Origin: Acanthopleura granulata
Taxonomy: Eukaryota; Mollusca; Polyplacophora; Chitonida; Chitonidae
DNA length: 64,000 nt
Direction: 5' to 3'
NCBI GenBank assembly: GCA_016165875.1
Contig: JABBOT010000033.1
Location: 1,097,357-1,161,356, forward strand
Positions within the stretch are counted from its first letter, which is position 1, and each line of letters starts with the position of its first letter. Positions 1 through 12,800 of this stretch are shown piece after piece. A program made the position numbers and the translations under genes. The notes beneath the pieces were generated by a model. The model was not told the origin of the DNA. It saw nothing but the letters and a program-made list of their open reading frames with translations, and searched no databases.

Positions 1-1033
1 TGAGTTCATCCCAAGATTCAACTATATGTGTATGTCTTATACAACATTGTCTGATTATAATTGTGATCAAGATTTTGTTGTGTACGATAACAGTATGTAT
101 GTATATGTAGTGAGCCCTCCCTTCTATCAGTTGCCTGCCGTCATGTGGCCGGACGAGGCTCCCAATCTTCATGCTACTGGACAGTGGTCACTTGCATCTC
201 TGTCCGTGCTCTGGTCATCCCGACCCCCCGAGCTGTTGTCTTTATTTACGACCTTTCCCAACAGCCCGCTTAGCTCGCTGGTCTCGGCAGCCGGGCAGTA
301 AATGACTAATTTATGGTTATGGTCTGTCCAGTGCGGACCCGAACGAAAGCTAATGACCCTGTTTGAAAGATGAGAATTGGTCGCACGGAGACGGTCCGCA
401 AGTTTTATGACCGTGGTTTGGGTCGTAAAGAGAGAGGACATAAAACTTCGGTCCCTCTGTGGGTTATCTATACCGCATGCACTGACCACTAGCTGCCGAG
501 TTAACACGGGGCATGATTTCGGCCGCCCCCTCCCCTCTCCCTTATCCCTACCCCACCAAACAGGAGATAGGGCAAGAGGATAGTTTAGATTACACCAGAA
601 GTAGTTACCGACAACGGTTCCAATTAATACGCGTACACTAGGGTTACACATTACGCCGATTGTATCACGGGCAGCCATGTGGCCTGCAGAGTTAGCCCAC
701 ACTGTCGGCACGCTGTGAAGCCAGTTTCCCGCGGGGTGTAAAGGACTTTCTATCTCGGTGCAGGGGGTAGGAGCGTTATGATTATACGGAGTTTTATTAT
801 CCAGCATTTAGGCCTTTTGATGTGGTTGCTAGCGTGTTATTATGGTAGTTTGGAAACTCTTTGATCCTTTGTGATTTTGTGTCCGTTACATTTCAGTAAT
901 TGTTCGCTTCCTCGAGTTAAACGTCGCTTTCAACATTATAGACTTGAGTCACACAGAGAGATTTCAGAATATTATCTTAATTACAGCATATGGTGCCGCA
1001 TGCCGATGTACATATGCAGTAATACAGGCCTTG

Positions 1034-1071
<38 letters not shown>

Positions 1072-2082
1072 GCAGTGTATAAAAAGACTGTTTTTTATTG
1101 TATTTTTCGACGGATAAAAGTTCTGTAGAGACTGGAACAAACGTTGATGAACAAAAATTGCTGTACTAATGTAAGTGTCCTAAATGACCGAAAATTTCGT
1201 GCATAAATCAGTTACTCATTTTTCCTGATTCTGAGAGTCCTGATTTTAGAAAATCTTTTGTGGTTTGTTTGGAAAGTGAGGTTTCCCGGAAAACCGTAAG
1301 TTTCAGGACCCAAAACAGTATTTGATAACATTTTTTTTTTGTTATCGAAAAATGACCTTTTATAGACGAAATTTTAAGTCTCTTACAGTACCTGCTTTGG
1401 AATTACGGAACTGACATGTCATCCATTTAGGTACACTGCTTTGGGCACAACTTTACGTGACGCTGGTATGTACTCCATACTGGTGTTCGTAAACTTACAG
1501 CGCTTCGGCTGAAAGAAACGTAAGGCGACGCTGTACAATTTATATATAGTTCAACGCCCCTTTACGCGCCAGCACTGTAAATTTACGGCTAGAAAATAGC
1601 TGTTTATCTTCAGAAAAATACGCCGTAACGCAAACTTCAAGTAAATTTTACTATAAAAAATGGCCCATATTTTTTTATTAGAGTATGTCTAAACATGTCA
1701 ATATATATAGACATTTTTGGGGAAAAATTTTATTTTAGAAATTATCTTGGTACTAAGACAAGTTAGCATGTCACGAGAAGACATTTTCTTGATCGATTAA
1801 ACCAAAATATATGAAGTTTATTTATTTCGTTTGAAAACTCTTCAGTAAATGGCGGTAAACAACAAATAATAAACAAATCAAATACATAAATGCTCTGACT
1901 GTTCTCCATAACACTGTCAGCGAACTCGAAAATTTGTCCCTGATATGCAACGTCGGTCAAGTGTTTGACAAAATATCGTTAAATGACAGGCATCAAGCAA
2001 ACACGTGATCTAACAAATCAGTTATTACTCGTTATAGCTTTTAAACTTGTTTAATTTATTTAAAACTGATCATTCAATAACT
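1..2082. other. Intergenic, no supported gene
   Basis: No recognisable exon or RNA gene. The first 800 bases are richer in GC than what follows and hold an unrecognised 212-codon open frame on the minus strand (169-807) with no family motif. A (TA)n microsatellite lies at 1034-1065. The remainder to about 2080 is AT-rich, without evident structure. Confidence 0.5.
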
Positions 2083-2535
2083 CAAAAATATTTCACTTAT
2101 ACGACGGCGGTTAGATTTATGTGGAGAATCTTTGAGGAAACCACCAGGGAAAGAGCCCTGAGTGAAAGCACTGGAAAGCACACGAGAGGAAACAGCCAGG
2201 GAGATCCTCGATAAGGAAACATCGGAGAGAGCCTGGGCGGGAACCGCTATGGGGACGCCAAGAGAGAAATCACAGGAGAGACCGAGAGGAAACTACAGAG
2301 GAGACCCCAGAGGAGGCAGAGAGGAAACCACCAGAGAGAGCCTAGAAGAAAATCATCGTGCAGAACCCGAGAGGAAACCATTGGACAGAGGCCGGAAGAA
2401 AACCACGACAGAGAGCCCATTAGGAAACCATCGGGCAGAGTCCGAGAGGGAACCGTGGGAAAGAGCTCAGGAGAAAATCATCGCACAGACTTCGAAACTA
2501 TGGGAGAGACCCTTAGAGTAAGCCATCGGACAGAG
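2083..2535 (-). repeat. Degenerate SINE-A 3' part expanded into an internal tandem repeat
   Basis: The first ~90 bases resemble the minus-strand SINE-A 3' end (ATATTTCACTTATACGACGG, then a GAGGAAACCA core). From about 2130 to 2530 the GAGGAAACC...CAGAGCC core recurs every ~24-30 bases with variable spacers. The plus strand is open for 119 codons here (2162-2521), but the product is a low-complexity Glu/Arg/Thr string that simply reads the repeat, so I do not call a gene. Confidence 0.55.
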
Positions 2536-2987
2536 CCCGGCTGGGAGGCAACTGTCTTCTGTTATATCTTCTGACTGAAGCTAGCTGAGCCAGACATATT
2601 GCCTCACTAAAAGAAAAAAAAAAAAACATCACCGTATATTGTTTTCATGCAAATACAACTTTCCTACAACCGTGCTGTTATGGCTTGTTACGTCCTTCTG
2701 AAGCTATCTGGTAATGTAACAGTACTATCTGGATTAACGCCCTAGCCGGATTTCCCAAATTAAATAAGATAACAATTCACACATCCATTATATTCCACTA
2801 TTTCACGGCGATATTTCACGAATTCTTTATGGTATATGTCGATTCCTGATTCAAGTTACACCCAGTCATCAAGGAAACCAGAATCGGACCTGTCATCGTA
2901 TGTACGCACTGGCACAAGAATCTGTGGTGAAATGGTAACTGTGCGACAAAATATATGTAAGAGTATTATCGTTATTACAGATTACAC

Positions 2988-3180
2988 TGTCTGGATATAC
3001 TACTGGATATTGCTGGCGATTTGGTACCTGGGTCTGAGATCGTTGGTTCGAAACTTGGAGAGGTCTCAGCTAATTTTCAGCACTAGAACCTGTGCTATAT
3101 CCAGAAAGTGTAATCTCTTTAACCATAGTACTGTTGCTTAAATTCACTTTTTAAACGACATCTACCAATCTGATATCTTC
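2988..3180 (+). repeat. tRNA-like SINE-C, copy 1
   Basis: About 190 bases matching 3595-3785: both contain ATTGCTGGCGATTT, a B-box-like GGTTCGAAAC/GGTTTGAAAC, AGGTCTCAGC, ATTTTCAG and AGAACCTGTGCTATAT in order, and both end near GCTTAAATTCACTTT. The A/B-box layout suggests a tRNA-derived SINE. It could instead be a local duplication. Confidence 0.5.
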
Positions 3181-3257
3181 AGCTTAGAGAGCTGTGTCAT
3201 TTCTGCCCACCGGAGGGGTAGGACAGTCTACGGATCAGCTGCCTTCTATTTTTGAAC

Positions 3258-3573
3258 CATGCCGGATAGCGTAGAGTAGAGCGTCCGCTTTCGGATGGGG
3301 AGATCTGAGTTCAAACCTGGGCCGGGTCATGCCAAAGACTTTAAAAAAATGGTACATCCTGCTTACTCGCTAGGCGCTCAGTAAAAAGAGGATAGAGGGT
3401 GGACGGGTCGGCCCCATGTCAGTATAATGTGACTGGGTGAAGGGGCTGGTAGGGTGTCTTCGGCAAGTCGTCTCGGTGAGATACGGTGGAAATCCGTCCT
3501 GCACCAAGGAGACACAGCCTTCGTATAAGTGAAATATTCTTGAGTAGGGCGTTAAACAATAAGCATTCATTCA
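3258..3573 (+). repeat. tRNA-derived SINE-B, full length with target-site duplication
   Basis: The head has A-box-like and B-box-like (GAGTTCAAACC) segments, then GCCGGGTCATGCCAAAGAC. The body contains CGCTAGGCGCTCAG and TCAGTATAATGTGACTGGGTG, and the 3' end is TGAAATATTCTTGAGTAGGGCGTTAAAC with a (CATT)n-like tail. A 14-base direct repeat, TTCTATTTTTGAAC, flanks it at 3244-3257 and 3574-3587, as expected for a retroposed insertion. A related copy lies at 62790-63085. Confidence 0.75.
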
Positions 3574-3594
3574 TTCTATTTTTGAACAAAGCCG

Positions 3595-3785
3595 GTTGGT
3601 GGAGTGCTCTAGACGTTTATATGCATTGCTGGCGATTTTGTGCCTGGCTATGAGGTCATTGGTTTGAAACCCATGGAGGTCTCAGCCAATTTTCAGGACT
3701 AGAACCTGTGCTATATACAGAAATTGTAATCTCTAATAACGATAACACCTTTGCTTAAATTCACTTTCTAAATGACATCTAACAG
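3595..3785 (+). repeat. tRNA-like SINE-C, copy 2
   Basis: Second copy of the 190-base unit seen at 2988-3180, about 80% similar by eye, starting just past the SINE-B target-site duplication. The tRNA-like head reads GCCGGTTGGTGGAGTGCTC, with a B-box-like GGTTTGAAACC. Confidence 0.5.
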
Positions 3786-3998
3786 GCTGAAAATATATGT
3801 ATACTGACACCCGACATAATGTAACTGTCATAGATACAGCTCTGTTACCACGTATATAAAACACATCCTGTGTGAATGTATCAGGCGCAGTAATGCACTC
3901 GGGCATGTCGCATGTAAAACGTCTCGAAGTTAAAGGACACCGGACCTGGCATTGTACCAATTCACAGCAGGTCAGGCCTGCTACCTCAAATGTCTCTT

Positions 3999-4230
3999 GG
4001 GGGCCTCCGTTGCCCGGGGAGTAAACGCACCAGCGCGGTGCAATGACCCCGTGCCTCTCACCAATGCGGCCGCTGTGAATTCAAGTCTGGCCCATGCTGG
4101 CTTCCGCCATCAATCTGCGGATGGTCGTGGGTTTCCCCCGGGCTCTGCCCGCTTTCCTCCCACCATGCTGGCCGCCGTCGTATACGTGAAATATACTTGA
4201 GTACGGCGTAAAACACCAATCAAATCAAAC
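3999..4230 (+). repeat. SINE-A (tRNA-derived)
   Basis: The tRNA-like head starts GGGCCTCCGTTGCCC and has the B-box region CTGTGAATTCAAGTC. The core (GGTCGTGGGTTTCCCCCGGG, CTCCCACCATGCTGG) and 3' end (GTGAAATATACTTGAGTACG, then AACACCAATCAAATC) are typical of the family repeated many times in this window. Confidence 0.8.
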
Positions 4231-6917
4231 GTCACTTTACATGTACACCAGGTCTCAGGATCACGGACCTGTCTCAGACTTAAAACAGACTTACTCATAA
4301 CAGCCCTTCAGTTTGAATTTAGGTTCTTATGTTCATATTTGTCATGCATGAAGGTCGATGACAAGACTCAGTGTTGAAATGAAAGTCCTCAAGGGCAATC
4401 GCAATAAGCGCAAAAGACTGTTTTGAATTTAAGACAAAGTCTGACGTAAGTCTAAGACAGCTTCGTTATCCTGGGACCAATAGTACTGACAATATTCGAA
4501 AACGATTTCCCAGGGGTATTCATGCTTTCTCTGACCCTCAGAAACCTGAAACCCGCAATATTGTATTTTAATTATTCATTTATTTACCTGACTGACGACA
4601 TGCTCAAGACTTGTTCCCTTAAACGAGGGCGGTCAGTTTCATGGGGTGGAGGAAACCGGAGTAACCGGAGTAAACCATCGACTTCTGGCAATTAAGTTAT
4701 ACTCATCAACTTTTCGTCATCAGTCTGTGATGCGCGCTGTATTGATGGAAATAAGTGATCTTCAACTTTGGCTACACAGACATGTCGCGCAAACGGCCAC
4801 AAGAGTGTTGCCGAGTGCTTATTGTTGCATATAGGCCCAACAGGGGTAACGTACAAATTCCCTGGCCAAGCCTGGGATTGAACCCTCACCTGTGTGTCCT
4901 GAAAATTGAAAGACAAGCGTCTGAACCACCCGGTCAGGATGTACTCCCCAGTAAGTATATACCTATAGACTGACTGGCTGATCTTCTGACTGTGTATATA
5001 TATATATACTGAAATAAGTGTACTCTGTTCTGTTCGTTCGTGCATTTACGATGTCGTTATGTGGACAAACTGATAACATAATACTCATGCAGTGCAAGAG
5101 AACAGTAGTCAAGTCAGCTAGGGACCGAATCGCCATTGGATGGGTAGTGGTATCTCATTGGCTTCTACCCGTAGCGTTTCACTAGAGTAATTTTCATTCA
5201 TGCAAGGCTGTTTCCCAACGTAACTTTTGAAGCCTCAGCAAATGCCACCATGCATTATAATGCGACACGTGCCTGAATTCGAATGGACAGCTGAAAGCGT
5301 TTGAGCGCAAGAACGAGCGCTGAGTTCATGTGAATCAAAATCATTGTGTCTATCCAAAACTCCCGTACGTGACTATTCATGCAAACCCTTTCTGTCGTAT
5401 ACGCTTTCATCATTATTTTAATTTTTCTTTTTTTTTAAACTTTTCCTCTCCAGAATTCCAAATCCTGTCGTAATGATTTCAGAACCCTCGTCACGTAACA
5501 GCGGGGAATTTTTACGACTCTTCTTAACGGACATTCTCGCGGGAAAGCACGTAATTTAACTGAGCGTAATGACCAATTACTTCTGATTGGATGTCACGAG
5601 TGTATTCAATTAACAACAATTTATGACGTCTATGGCCATAATCCAATAAAACATCACGCCCAGCAATTCAAAGTGCCGAGGAAAATTAGGCCCGAATTTG
5701 CACGGACTGATACTAATGACACCCTACCCCTTCCCCCACCCCACACTCAACACCCTGCGTCCATAAGAGTGAGTCAATATCTAGGGGAGAAAGCCTTACT
5801 CATGCGGCTGAAAACAGACCGAGTCATCAAAGATATAAATCAGAAGCCTGACCGCTCGTTAGTTCAGCCAACTGCCTGACAATGGATACAAGCGTCCCAC
5901 TAAATTTGTGTTTTAAAGACAGATTTTATCTGTCTGTATGCGTCTCGATCCTCGGTATCGCGGGTTTGATTGGTCAATTTCTTCTTTCTTTTAAAGACCA
6001 GAAAGTCGCTTGGTTGAACTATACAGCTAGGCGGGCATGCGACTACACATTACTTATCACAGGCCGCAGCACATGCGCATTTCAGCGAAGCAGAGATCGA
6101 ATCTCGTCGCTGCCTTTTTGTTTTCTTGCAGCCAGACGAATACCGTGGCGTGTGGACAGCCACCGTACTACACAAACGAATCCATGCGGGCTTTTTATTA
6201 TTAAATAGGATAAACTCCATTTGAAATGTGAAATACTCTTCATTTACCTGTAGGTCTCTTGATTTAACTGATTTAAAAAAAAACAAAAACAAGGACTTAA
6301 CCGGGGAGATTTTATGTTCTGCGATGGCGCGGCCAGGACCATGGGCGCCGACCCCGTGCACCGCTCCTTGCTACATGTTAGTGACAAATCTCCTGACACA
6401 AGGCTTCGTGTAGCACTGTTATAGCGCAGCATTGTTAAAACACTGTTAAAGCTGGTGCCGGTCGATCTGGGCAACCTATGTGTCTGTATTTAAATTACCA
6501 CAAATCACTCGAAATGTTTAATACTCATCTCAGGCAAAGGAATTTCAAGATTCCGACCTCCAAAAACCCTGCCGTTAAATCCGGGAGGAGGGATTGTTTT
6601 TCCGTTCATCTGACGGATTAATCCGTTCCTGATTATGGACCAATTCGTTATCAACGGAAATGCAATCCATCATATCTCAAATGACGGATTTAAAGGAACG
6701 ATTTTTTGAGGGCGCTGCTGCCAATGTTCGTGAGGCTATGGTGCCAATGCAAAGTGAAAAGGGCTCTCTCGTGTAGTCTTAAGTCCCCTGCATGGAGACC
6801 ATTTCATTGCCGTCCTCCGATGTAATAACCTACACGTATGTCACACGAGCAGAAGTTCGCCATTGTGCTTTCAAGGGTAGGTGTGGGTTTCCCCCACGCA
6901 TGTCAGCCGTGGTCGTA

Positions 6918-7128
6918 TATTTATTTGATTTATTTAATTGGCGTTTTACGCGGTACTCAGGTGTTTTTCTCACTTATATACATTTACTTATTGTTTATTT
7001 ATTTGATTGGTGTTTGTGGACTTCAACCGAGTACTCAAGAATATTTCACTTATATGACGGCAGCCAGCATTATGGTGGTGGGGTGGGGTGGGGAAACCGT
7101 GCAGAGCCCGGGGGGAAACCCACGACCA
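6918..7128 (-). repeat. SINE-A, minus orientation, two overlapping 3' pieces
   Basis: A tail TATTTATTTGATTTATTTAA begins one fragment. A second tail at about 6993, TTTATTTATTTGATTGGTGT, begins a better copy with ACTCAAGAATATTTCACTTA, the GGTGG...GGGGAAACC core and CCCACGACCATC. The copy is truncated before its tRNA head. Confidence 0.7.
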
Positions 7129-7197
7129 TCTGAAATGAAGTGAAATATTCTTGATTACGGCGTAAAAAACCAATCAAATAAATAAATAAATAAATTA
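7129..7197 (+). repeat. SINE-A 3' end, plus orientation
   Basis: GTGAAATATTCTTGATTACG, AAACCAATC and an (AAAT)n tail directly abut the opposite-strand copy, giving a head-to-head pair of SINE 3' ends with inverted-repeat potential. Confidence 0.65.
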
Positions 7198-8696
7198 ACG
7201 TGAGACAGACTAAGCCAAGTTGGCACCTCTGGTACTGTCGCACACTAACAGGGCTAGAGACCGAAATTTACATTAATGGATAAAGCCGACTCGATCGGAA
7301 CTCTTTGGCTGTCAGAGTTTGAGGCCAAGGACAGCCCGAGTAAAAGGCCTGCTTTGCAACTGCCGCAAAATCCCGTCTTCCACCCCACTGATTTGCGAGA
7401 GTACCCCCCCCCTTCAAACTTGGCGAACTCGTGAGATTCCCAAGATGACGACTCGACTTATTCGTTCAAGCTATAAATGGCCAAAGTATCGATTTTCACA
7501 ATTAATTATTGTTTATCACCACACGAAATATTGTGTCACTAATACAATGGCTGCTGATCAGTTGTACAGGAGGAGGAAACTAGGGTAAACCACTGCACTT
7601 TGGCAAACTACTAATGAACTTTCCCACTTGTGACATGCACACAGTGCTGGTGTCAAGCAACGTCAGACTACAAAAAGCCACACTAGCGTTGTTGGTCGCC
7701 GTTTAACCTTGAAAGGCCATGCAAGGTTATGAGGGTCAAGCCGCCACCACAAGACTTCAGCTTCAGGGGAGAAAACTGTGTATAGCCACAAAAAATAGAA
7801 CCCCTTCGAGTTACTGCTCTTGTCCATGCACATGCCTTTAGGTATAAAAGCATTAAAAAAGAGCATTACTACTTATGCAGTAATTTCACAAAGAAAACTC
7901 ACCTAAAACTGTATTCCCTAATTTCTGATGACACAAATGACACATACTGTCAAACAACTTGACGCCTGGCTGACAACATACTCAAACATCACCACAGGTT
8001 GATCACCATTTTCTCAAATTAAATCAGCTGGTATGCAGGTACTACCGTCCGATCAACACAGAAACAGGGAGTAGGAGGCACTGACTTATTGGATAATATT
8101 TTTCTCTGTTTAATTGTAGCTACAAGTAATGGACTTTTTTTCAACCATTATTTTCCATAGTTTATACCTGCAATATCACCGGGCAATATTTCAACACACT
8201 TTAGAGATACGGTCAATCTCTACTTGTCCCCACTGTTTTCTGGTCGCCTGAATCTTGATTCAAAATCCAATTGGTGTTTTTTTTTTCCTTCATGAAAAAC
8301 AATGCGGCTTCGGGCTTGGCCATAAAAGTGCAATCCAAATCAAACTTTTAAGTATATCACTCAAACGGATAAAATTTTGTATGCAGTGGCAGTACCATTT
8401 CGGCCAAGGCTGAGAATTCAGCTTCGTATATTTCTCTTTGTGGACTTCAACCGATAATTGTTTTGTTAAAAGAGCAGACCACATTTAAAGTACACACCAT
8501 TTCAAAGGCCAATTTCAACGGATTCCAAACATGGCGGAAAAATGCCAAAAAATAATGAAGCCCATATTTGGAGACAGCACAAAATGGTCTCTAGACAATT
8601 GGAACTTGTTTAAATGTGGTGTGTTCTTTTAAACACGTCCCAGTTCGGTTTGAAACTTTGCTAAGACGCCACTATTACTCGGATTTAATAATGGGT
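7198..8696. other. Intergenic, no supported gene
   Basis: No exon is recognisable. A weak dispersed repeat (AGGAGGAAACTAGGGTAAACCA ... CTTTCCCAC) at about 7568-7640 resembles pieces at 15258-15345 and 45060-45385. Confidence 0.45.
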
Positions 8697-8940
8697 TTTA
8701 ATTTGTTAATTTATTTGCTTGGTCTTTTCCGCTGTACTCAAGAATACTTCACTGATATGATGGTGGCCAGCATTATGGTGGCCAGCATTATGGTGGAGGA
8801 AACCAGACACAGCTCATGGCCATCCGCAGGTTGCTGGCAGACCTTCCCACATATGGCCGGACAGGATGCCAGCATGAGATGGGGTTGAACTCACAGCGCT
8901 CATAAAGGTGAGAGACACCTGGATATTATGCCGTGCACTG
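8697..8940 (-). repeat. SINE-A, minus orientation
   Basis: The 3' tail (TTTATTTGCTTGGT), ACTCAAGAATACTTCACTGA, CATCCGCAGGTTGCTGGCAG and the head complement GAACTCACAGCG are all present. GTGGCCAGCATTATG is locally duplicated in tandem. Confidence 0.75.
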
Positions 8941-9175
8941 ACTCCCTCCACCACCAAGGCCCCTTAATTGTAAGTTTTAAAGATACAAATATATACATGT
9001 AAAACTCTGACCGTATCTGTAGTCTTATGGCTTTCATTTAAAATATACTCACTGAGTCACCAAACCTACTGCCAACAGAGGCCCCCTCTCTAGAAGTCTT
9101 CCCCCTCCATCCTTCGCAAGTTAATTTTTTAAAATCATGAACCAAAAAAAAAAATATTCCTACCGTGCTACCCTA

Positions 9176-9181
9176 TTTATT
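9176..9181 (-). terminator. Candidate polyadenylation signal for TSFM
   Basis: AATAAA on the minus strand (TTTATT as written), about 230 bases past the TSFM stop. It is the nearest canonical hexamer I noticed. No transcript evidence. Confidence 0.3.
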
Positions 9182-9408
9182 CTGATCACCTAGGTAATCA
9201 TTATGCTCAACAAATTATTTTCTAAGGATGGCCTGAAAAACTATTGAGACTATTAATATCTCACAAGTGATTAAAAACTGTGAAAAATTAGAATTCTGAC
9301 CTTGATAGAACACTGACACAGATTATGTCCCCCACAAAAATTTAGCTTATTTCCGAGAAGCTTACATATTATTAATGCTTGTACAAAACGGCTGAGAACA
9401 ATTCTCCA

Positions 9409-9836
9409 TTAACTGTCGGTGTTTGCTAAATCTTCCCCGCACTCGTATCTCACAAAATCTAGTACTTCCACACAGTTTTTGTCCAAAAATTCTCCCATGG
9501 TTATGGAGGTGTCCAGCAAATACTCTTGATACAGAAGTCTGTTTTCTTCTACTTTCACTTTCTCTTTTGGCACCACTTCTTCATCACTGTCATCAGGGTT
9601 TACTTGACTTTCACTTTCATTATCTTCTTCAGCTGTTTCAGACTTGACCTCCTTGGTGGTTTCTTCCCCTCGCTCACCAATCACTTTAGGGTTCATGCCA
9701 ACAATGTGTTGGCAAATCAGCTGACTAGTTTCGTCCAATGAAAGCTCTGCTTTTACTTCACTGCTGACCTGTTTCAAGGTCAAAAGGGCACCATATTTAC
9801 CCATAATGCAATCACTGTTTGTCTCGATCTGAGGAC
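9409..9836 (-). CDS. TSFM: TSFM exon 5 (terminal coding exon)
   Basis: 428 nt after the acceptor ATTTTAG, encoding residues 190-331 and TAA. It begins with the split Gly codon shared with exon 4. It contains [19 protein letters not shown], the acidic insertion 244-287 (Glu/Asp/Ser/Lys-rich), the conserved [13 protein letters not shown] and [11 protein letters not shown]. Confidence 0.93.
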
Positions 9837-12800
9837 CTAAAATAAAATAATGAACAAAAATAAACTTAATACTGCTTTTTTCATTAATTTAACAAATGTA
9901 GTACAAATCTGCCACAAGGTGAAGATTGTATGATCATACGTTGCAACTGTCTATTTCCAAGACACCACCTGATTTCATGATGAAAATATCCCTTTGAAAG
10001 ACTGAATGATTACTGCTTTAGGCCACTTCGACAGTATTTCAGCCATGTTGTGGCGACCCTTTGAAAGCGATCATCCGCTAAAACACAAGTCCAGAGTGTC
10101 ATCTTGTAGGGCCAAATAGGCCATTTGTGGAATGTAAACAGATGCTCAGCATGCCAGCAAGAGCTAGAACTGACTACGCCAATGCCCAATCACTCAAACC
10201 TGGGCTACTAAGTGGGCAACCAGCAAGCACAGGGCTTTAATTGTTTACGTTCCAGACGTCCAATTGAGAACTTGTGCATCAGCCACAACAACCTTCATCC
10301 TGACAAAAGCTCAAACTGTTCACCTTGGTTTTACAGCCTTCAAGGAAGGATTTTATGTTGTTGCTAGCATTAATTCTCTATCTATCACAGACATTACAGA
10401 TAAAGTTTTGCCGGGATTTGGTTAAAATTTCATTCATAATTTGACCTCGAGTTCATGAGCATTCCATATACTTTGATCAAACTTCCAACAATTTGTCATC
10501 AGTGACACAAACTTGTAAGGCAGAAAGCCATCAGTGACAAATGTAAGACAGAAAGTCTTCAGTAACACATGTAATGCACGAAAGTCATCAGCGACACACC
10601 CATGTAAGGCAGAAATCCATCAGAAACATACCCGTGTAAGGCAAAAAGCCATCAGTGACACACCCGTGTAAGGCAGAAAGCCATCAGTGACACATCCGTG
10701 TAAGGCAAAAAGTCATCAGTGACACACCCGTGTAAGGCAAAAAGTCATCAGTGACACAAACGTGTAAGACAGAAAGCCATCGGTAACACACCAGTGTAAG
10801 GCAGAAAGCCATCAATAACACACCAGTGTAAGGCAGAAAGCCATCAATGACACACCCGTGTAAGGCAGAAAGCCATCAGTGACACACCCGTGTAAGGCAG
10901 AAAGCCATCAGTGACACACCCGTGTAAGGCAGAAAGCCATCAGTGACACACTACTGTAAGGCAGAAAGCCATCAATGACACACCAGTGTAAGGCAAAAAG
11001 CCATCAGTGACACACCCTGTAAGGCAGAAAGCCATCAGTGACACACCCTGTAAGGCAGAAAGCCATCAGTGACACACCAGTGTAAGGCAGAAAGCCATCA
11101 GTGACACACCCTGTAAGGCAGAAAGCCATCAGTGACACACCCTGTAAGGCAGAAAGCCATCAGTGACACACTACTGTAAGGCAGAAAGCCATCAGTGACA
11201 CACCCGTGTAAGGCAGAAAGCCATCAGTGACACACCCTGTAGGGCAGAAAGCCATCAATGACATACCCGTGTAAGACAGAAAGCCATCAGTGACACACCC
11301 TGTAAGGCAGAAAGCCATCAGTGACACACCAGTGTAAGGCAGAAAGCCATCAGTGACACACTACTGTAAGGCAGAAAGCCATCAGTGACACACCCTGTAA
11401 GGCAGAAAGCCATCAGTGACACACCCTGTAAGGAAGAAATCCATCAGTGACACACCAGTGTAAGGCAGAAAGCCATCAGTGACACACTACTGTAAGGCAG
11501 AAAGCCATCAGTGACACACCCTGTAAGGCAGAAAGCCATCAGTGACACACCCTGTAAGGAAGAAATCCATCAGTGACACACCAGTGTAAGGCAGAAAGCC
11601 ATCAGTGACACACTACTGTAAGGCAGAAAGCCATCAGTGACACACCCTGTAAGGCAGAAAGCCATCAGTGACACACCCTGTAAGGCAGAAAGCCATCAAT
11701 GACACACCAGTGTAAGGCAAAAAGCCATCAGTGACACACCCGTGTAAGGCAAAAAGCCATCAGTGACACACCCGTGTAAGGCAGAAAGCCATCGGTAACA
11801 CACCAGTGTAAGGCAGAAAGCCATCAGTGACACACTACTGTAAGGCAGAAAGCCATCAGTGACACACCCGTGTAAGGCAGAAAGCCATCCGTAACACACC
11901 CGTGTAAGGCAGAAAGCCATCAGTGACACACCCTGTAAGGCAGAAAGCCATCAGTGACACACCCGTGTAAGGCAGAAAGCCATCAGTGACACACCCTGTA
12001 GGGCAGAAAGCCATCAATGACACACCAGTGTAAGGCAGAAAGCCATCAGTGACACACCCGTGTAAGGCAGAAAGTCATCAGTGAAACACCCTGTAGGGCA
12101 GAAAGCCATCAGTGACACACCCTGTAGGGCAGAAAGCCATCAGTGACACACCCTGTAGGGCAGAAAGCCATCAATGACACACCCGTGTAAGACAGAAAGC
12201 CATCAGTGACACACCAGTGTAAGGCAGAAAGTCATCAGTGACACACCCTGTAGGGCAGAAAGCCATCAGTGACACACCCTGTAGGGCAGAAAGCCATCAT
12301 TGACACACCAGTGTAAGGCAGAAAGCCATCAGTGACACACCCGTGTAAGGCAGAAAGTCATCAGTGAAACACCCTGTAGGGCAGAAAGCCATCAATGACA
12401 CACCAGTGTAAGGCAGAAAGCCATCAGTGACACACCCGTGTAAGGCAGAAAGTCATCAGTGAAACACCCTGTAGGGCAGAAAGCCATCAGTGACACACCC
12501 TGTAGGGCAGAAAGCCATCAGTGACACACCCTGTAGGGCAGAAAGCCATCAATGACACACCCGTGTAAGACAGAAAGCCATCAGTGACACACCCGTGTAA
12601 GGCAGAAAGTCATCAGTGACACACCCTGTAGGGCAGAAAGCCATCAGTGACACACCCTGTAGGGCAGAAAGCCATCATTGACACACCCTGTAGGGCAGAA
12701 AGCCATCAATGACACACCCGTGTAAGACAGAAAGTCATCGGTGACACACCAGTGTAAGGCAGAAAGCCATCAGTGACACACTACTGTAAGGCAGAAAGCC

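Noticed and set aside
9423..9741. Plus-strand frames opposite TSFM exon 5
   Set aside because: Antisense shadows of the acidic insertion and conserved C-terminal exon.
11696..11929. Minus-strand 77-codon frame
   Set aside because: Lies wholly in the 31/32-bp minisatellite of TSFM intron 4.
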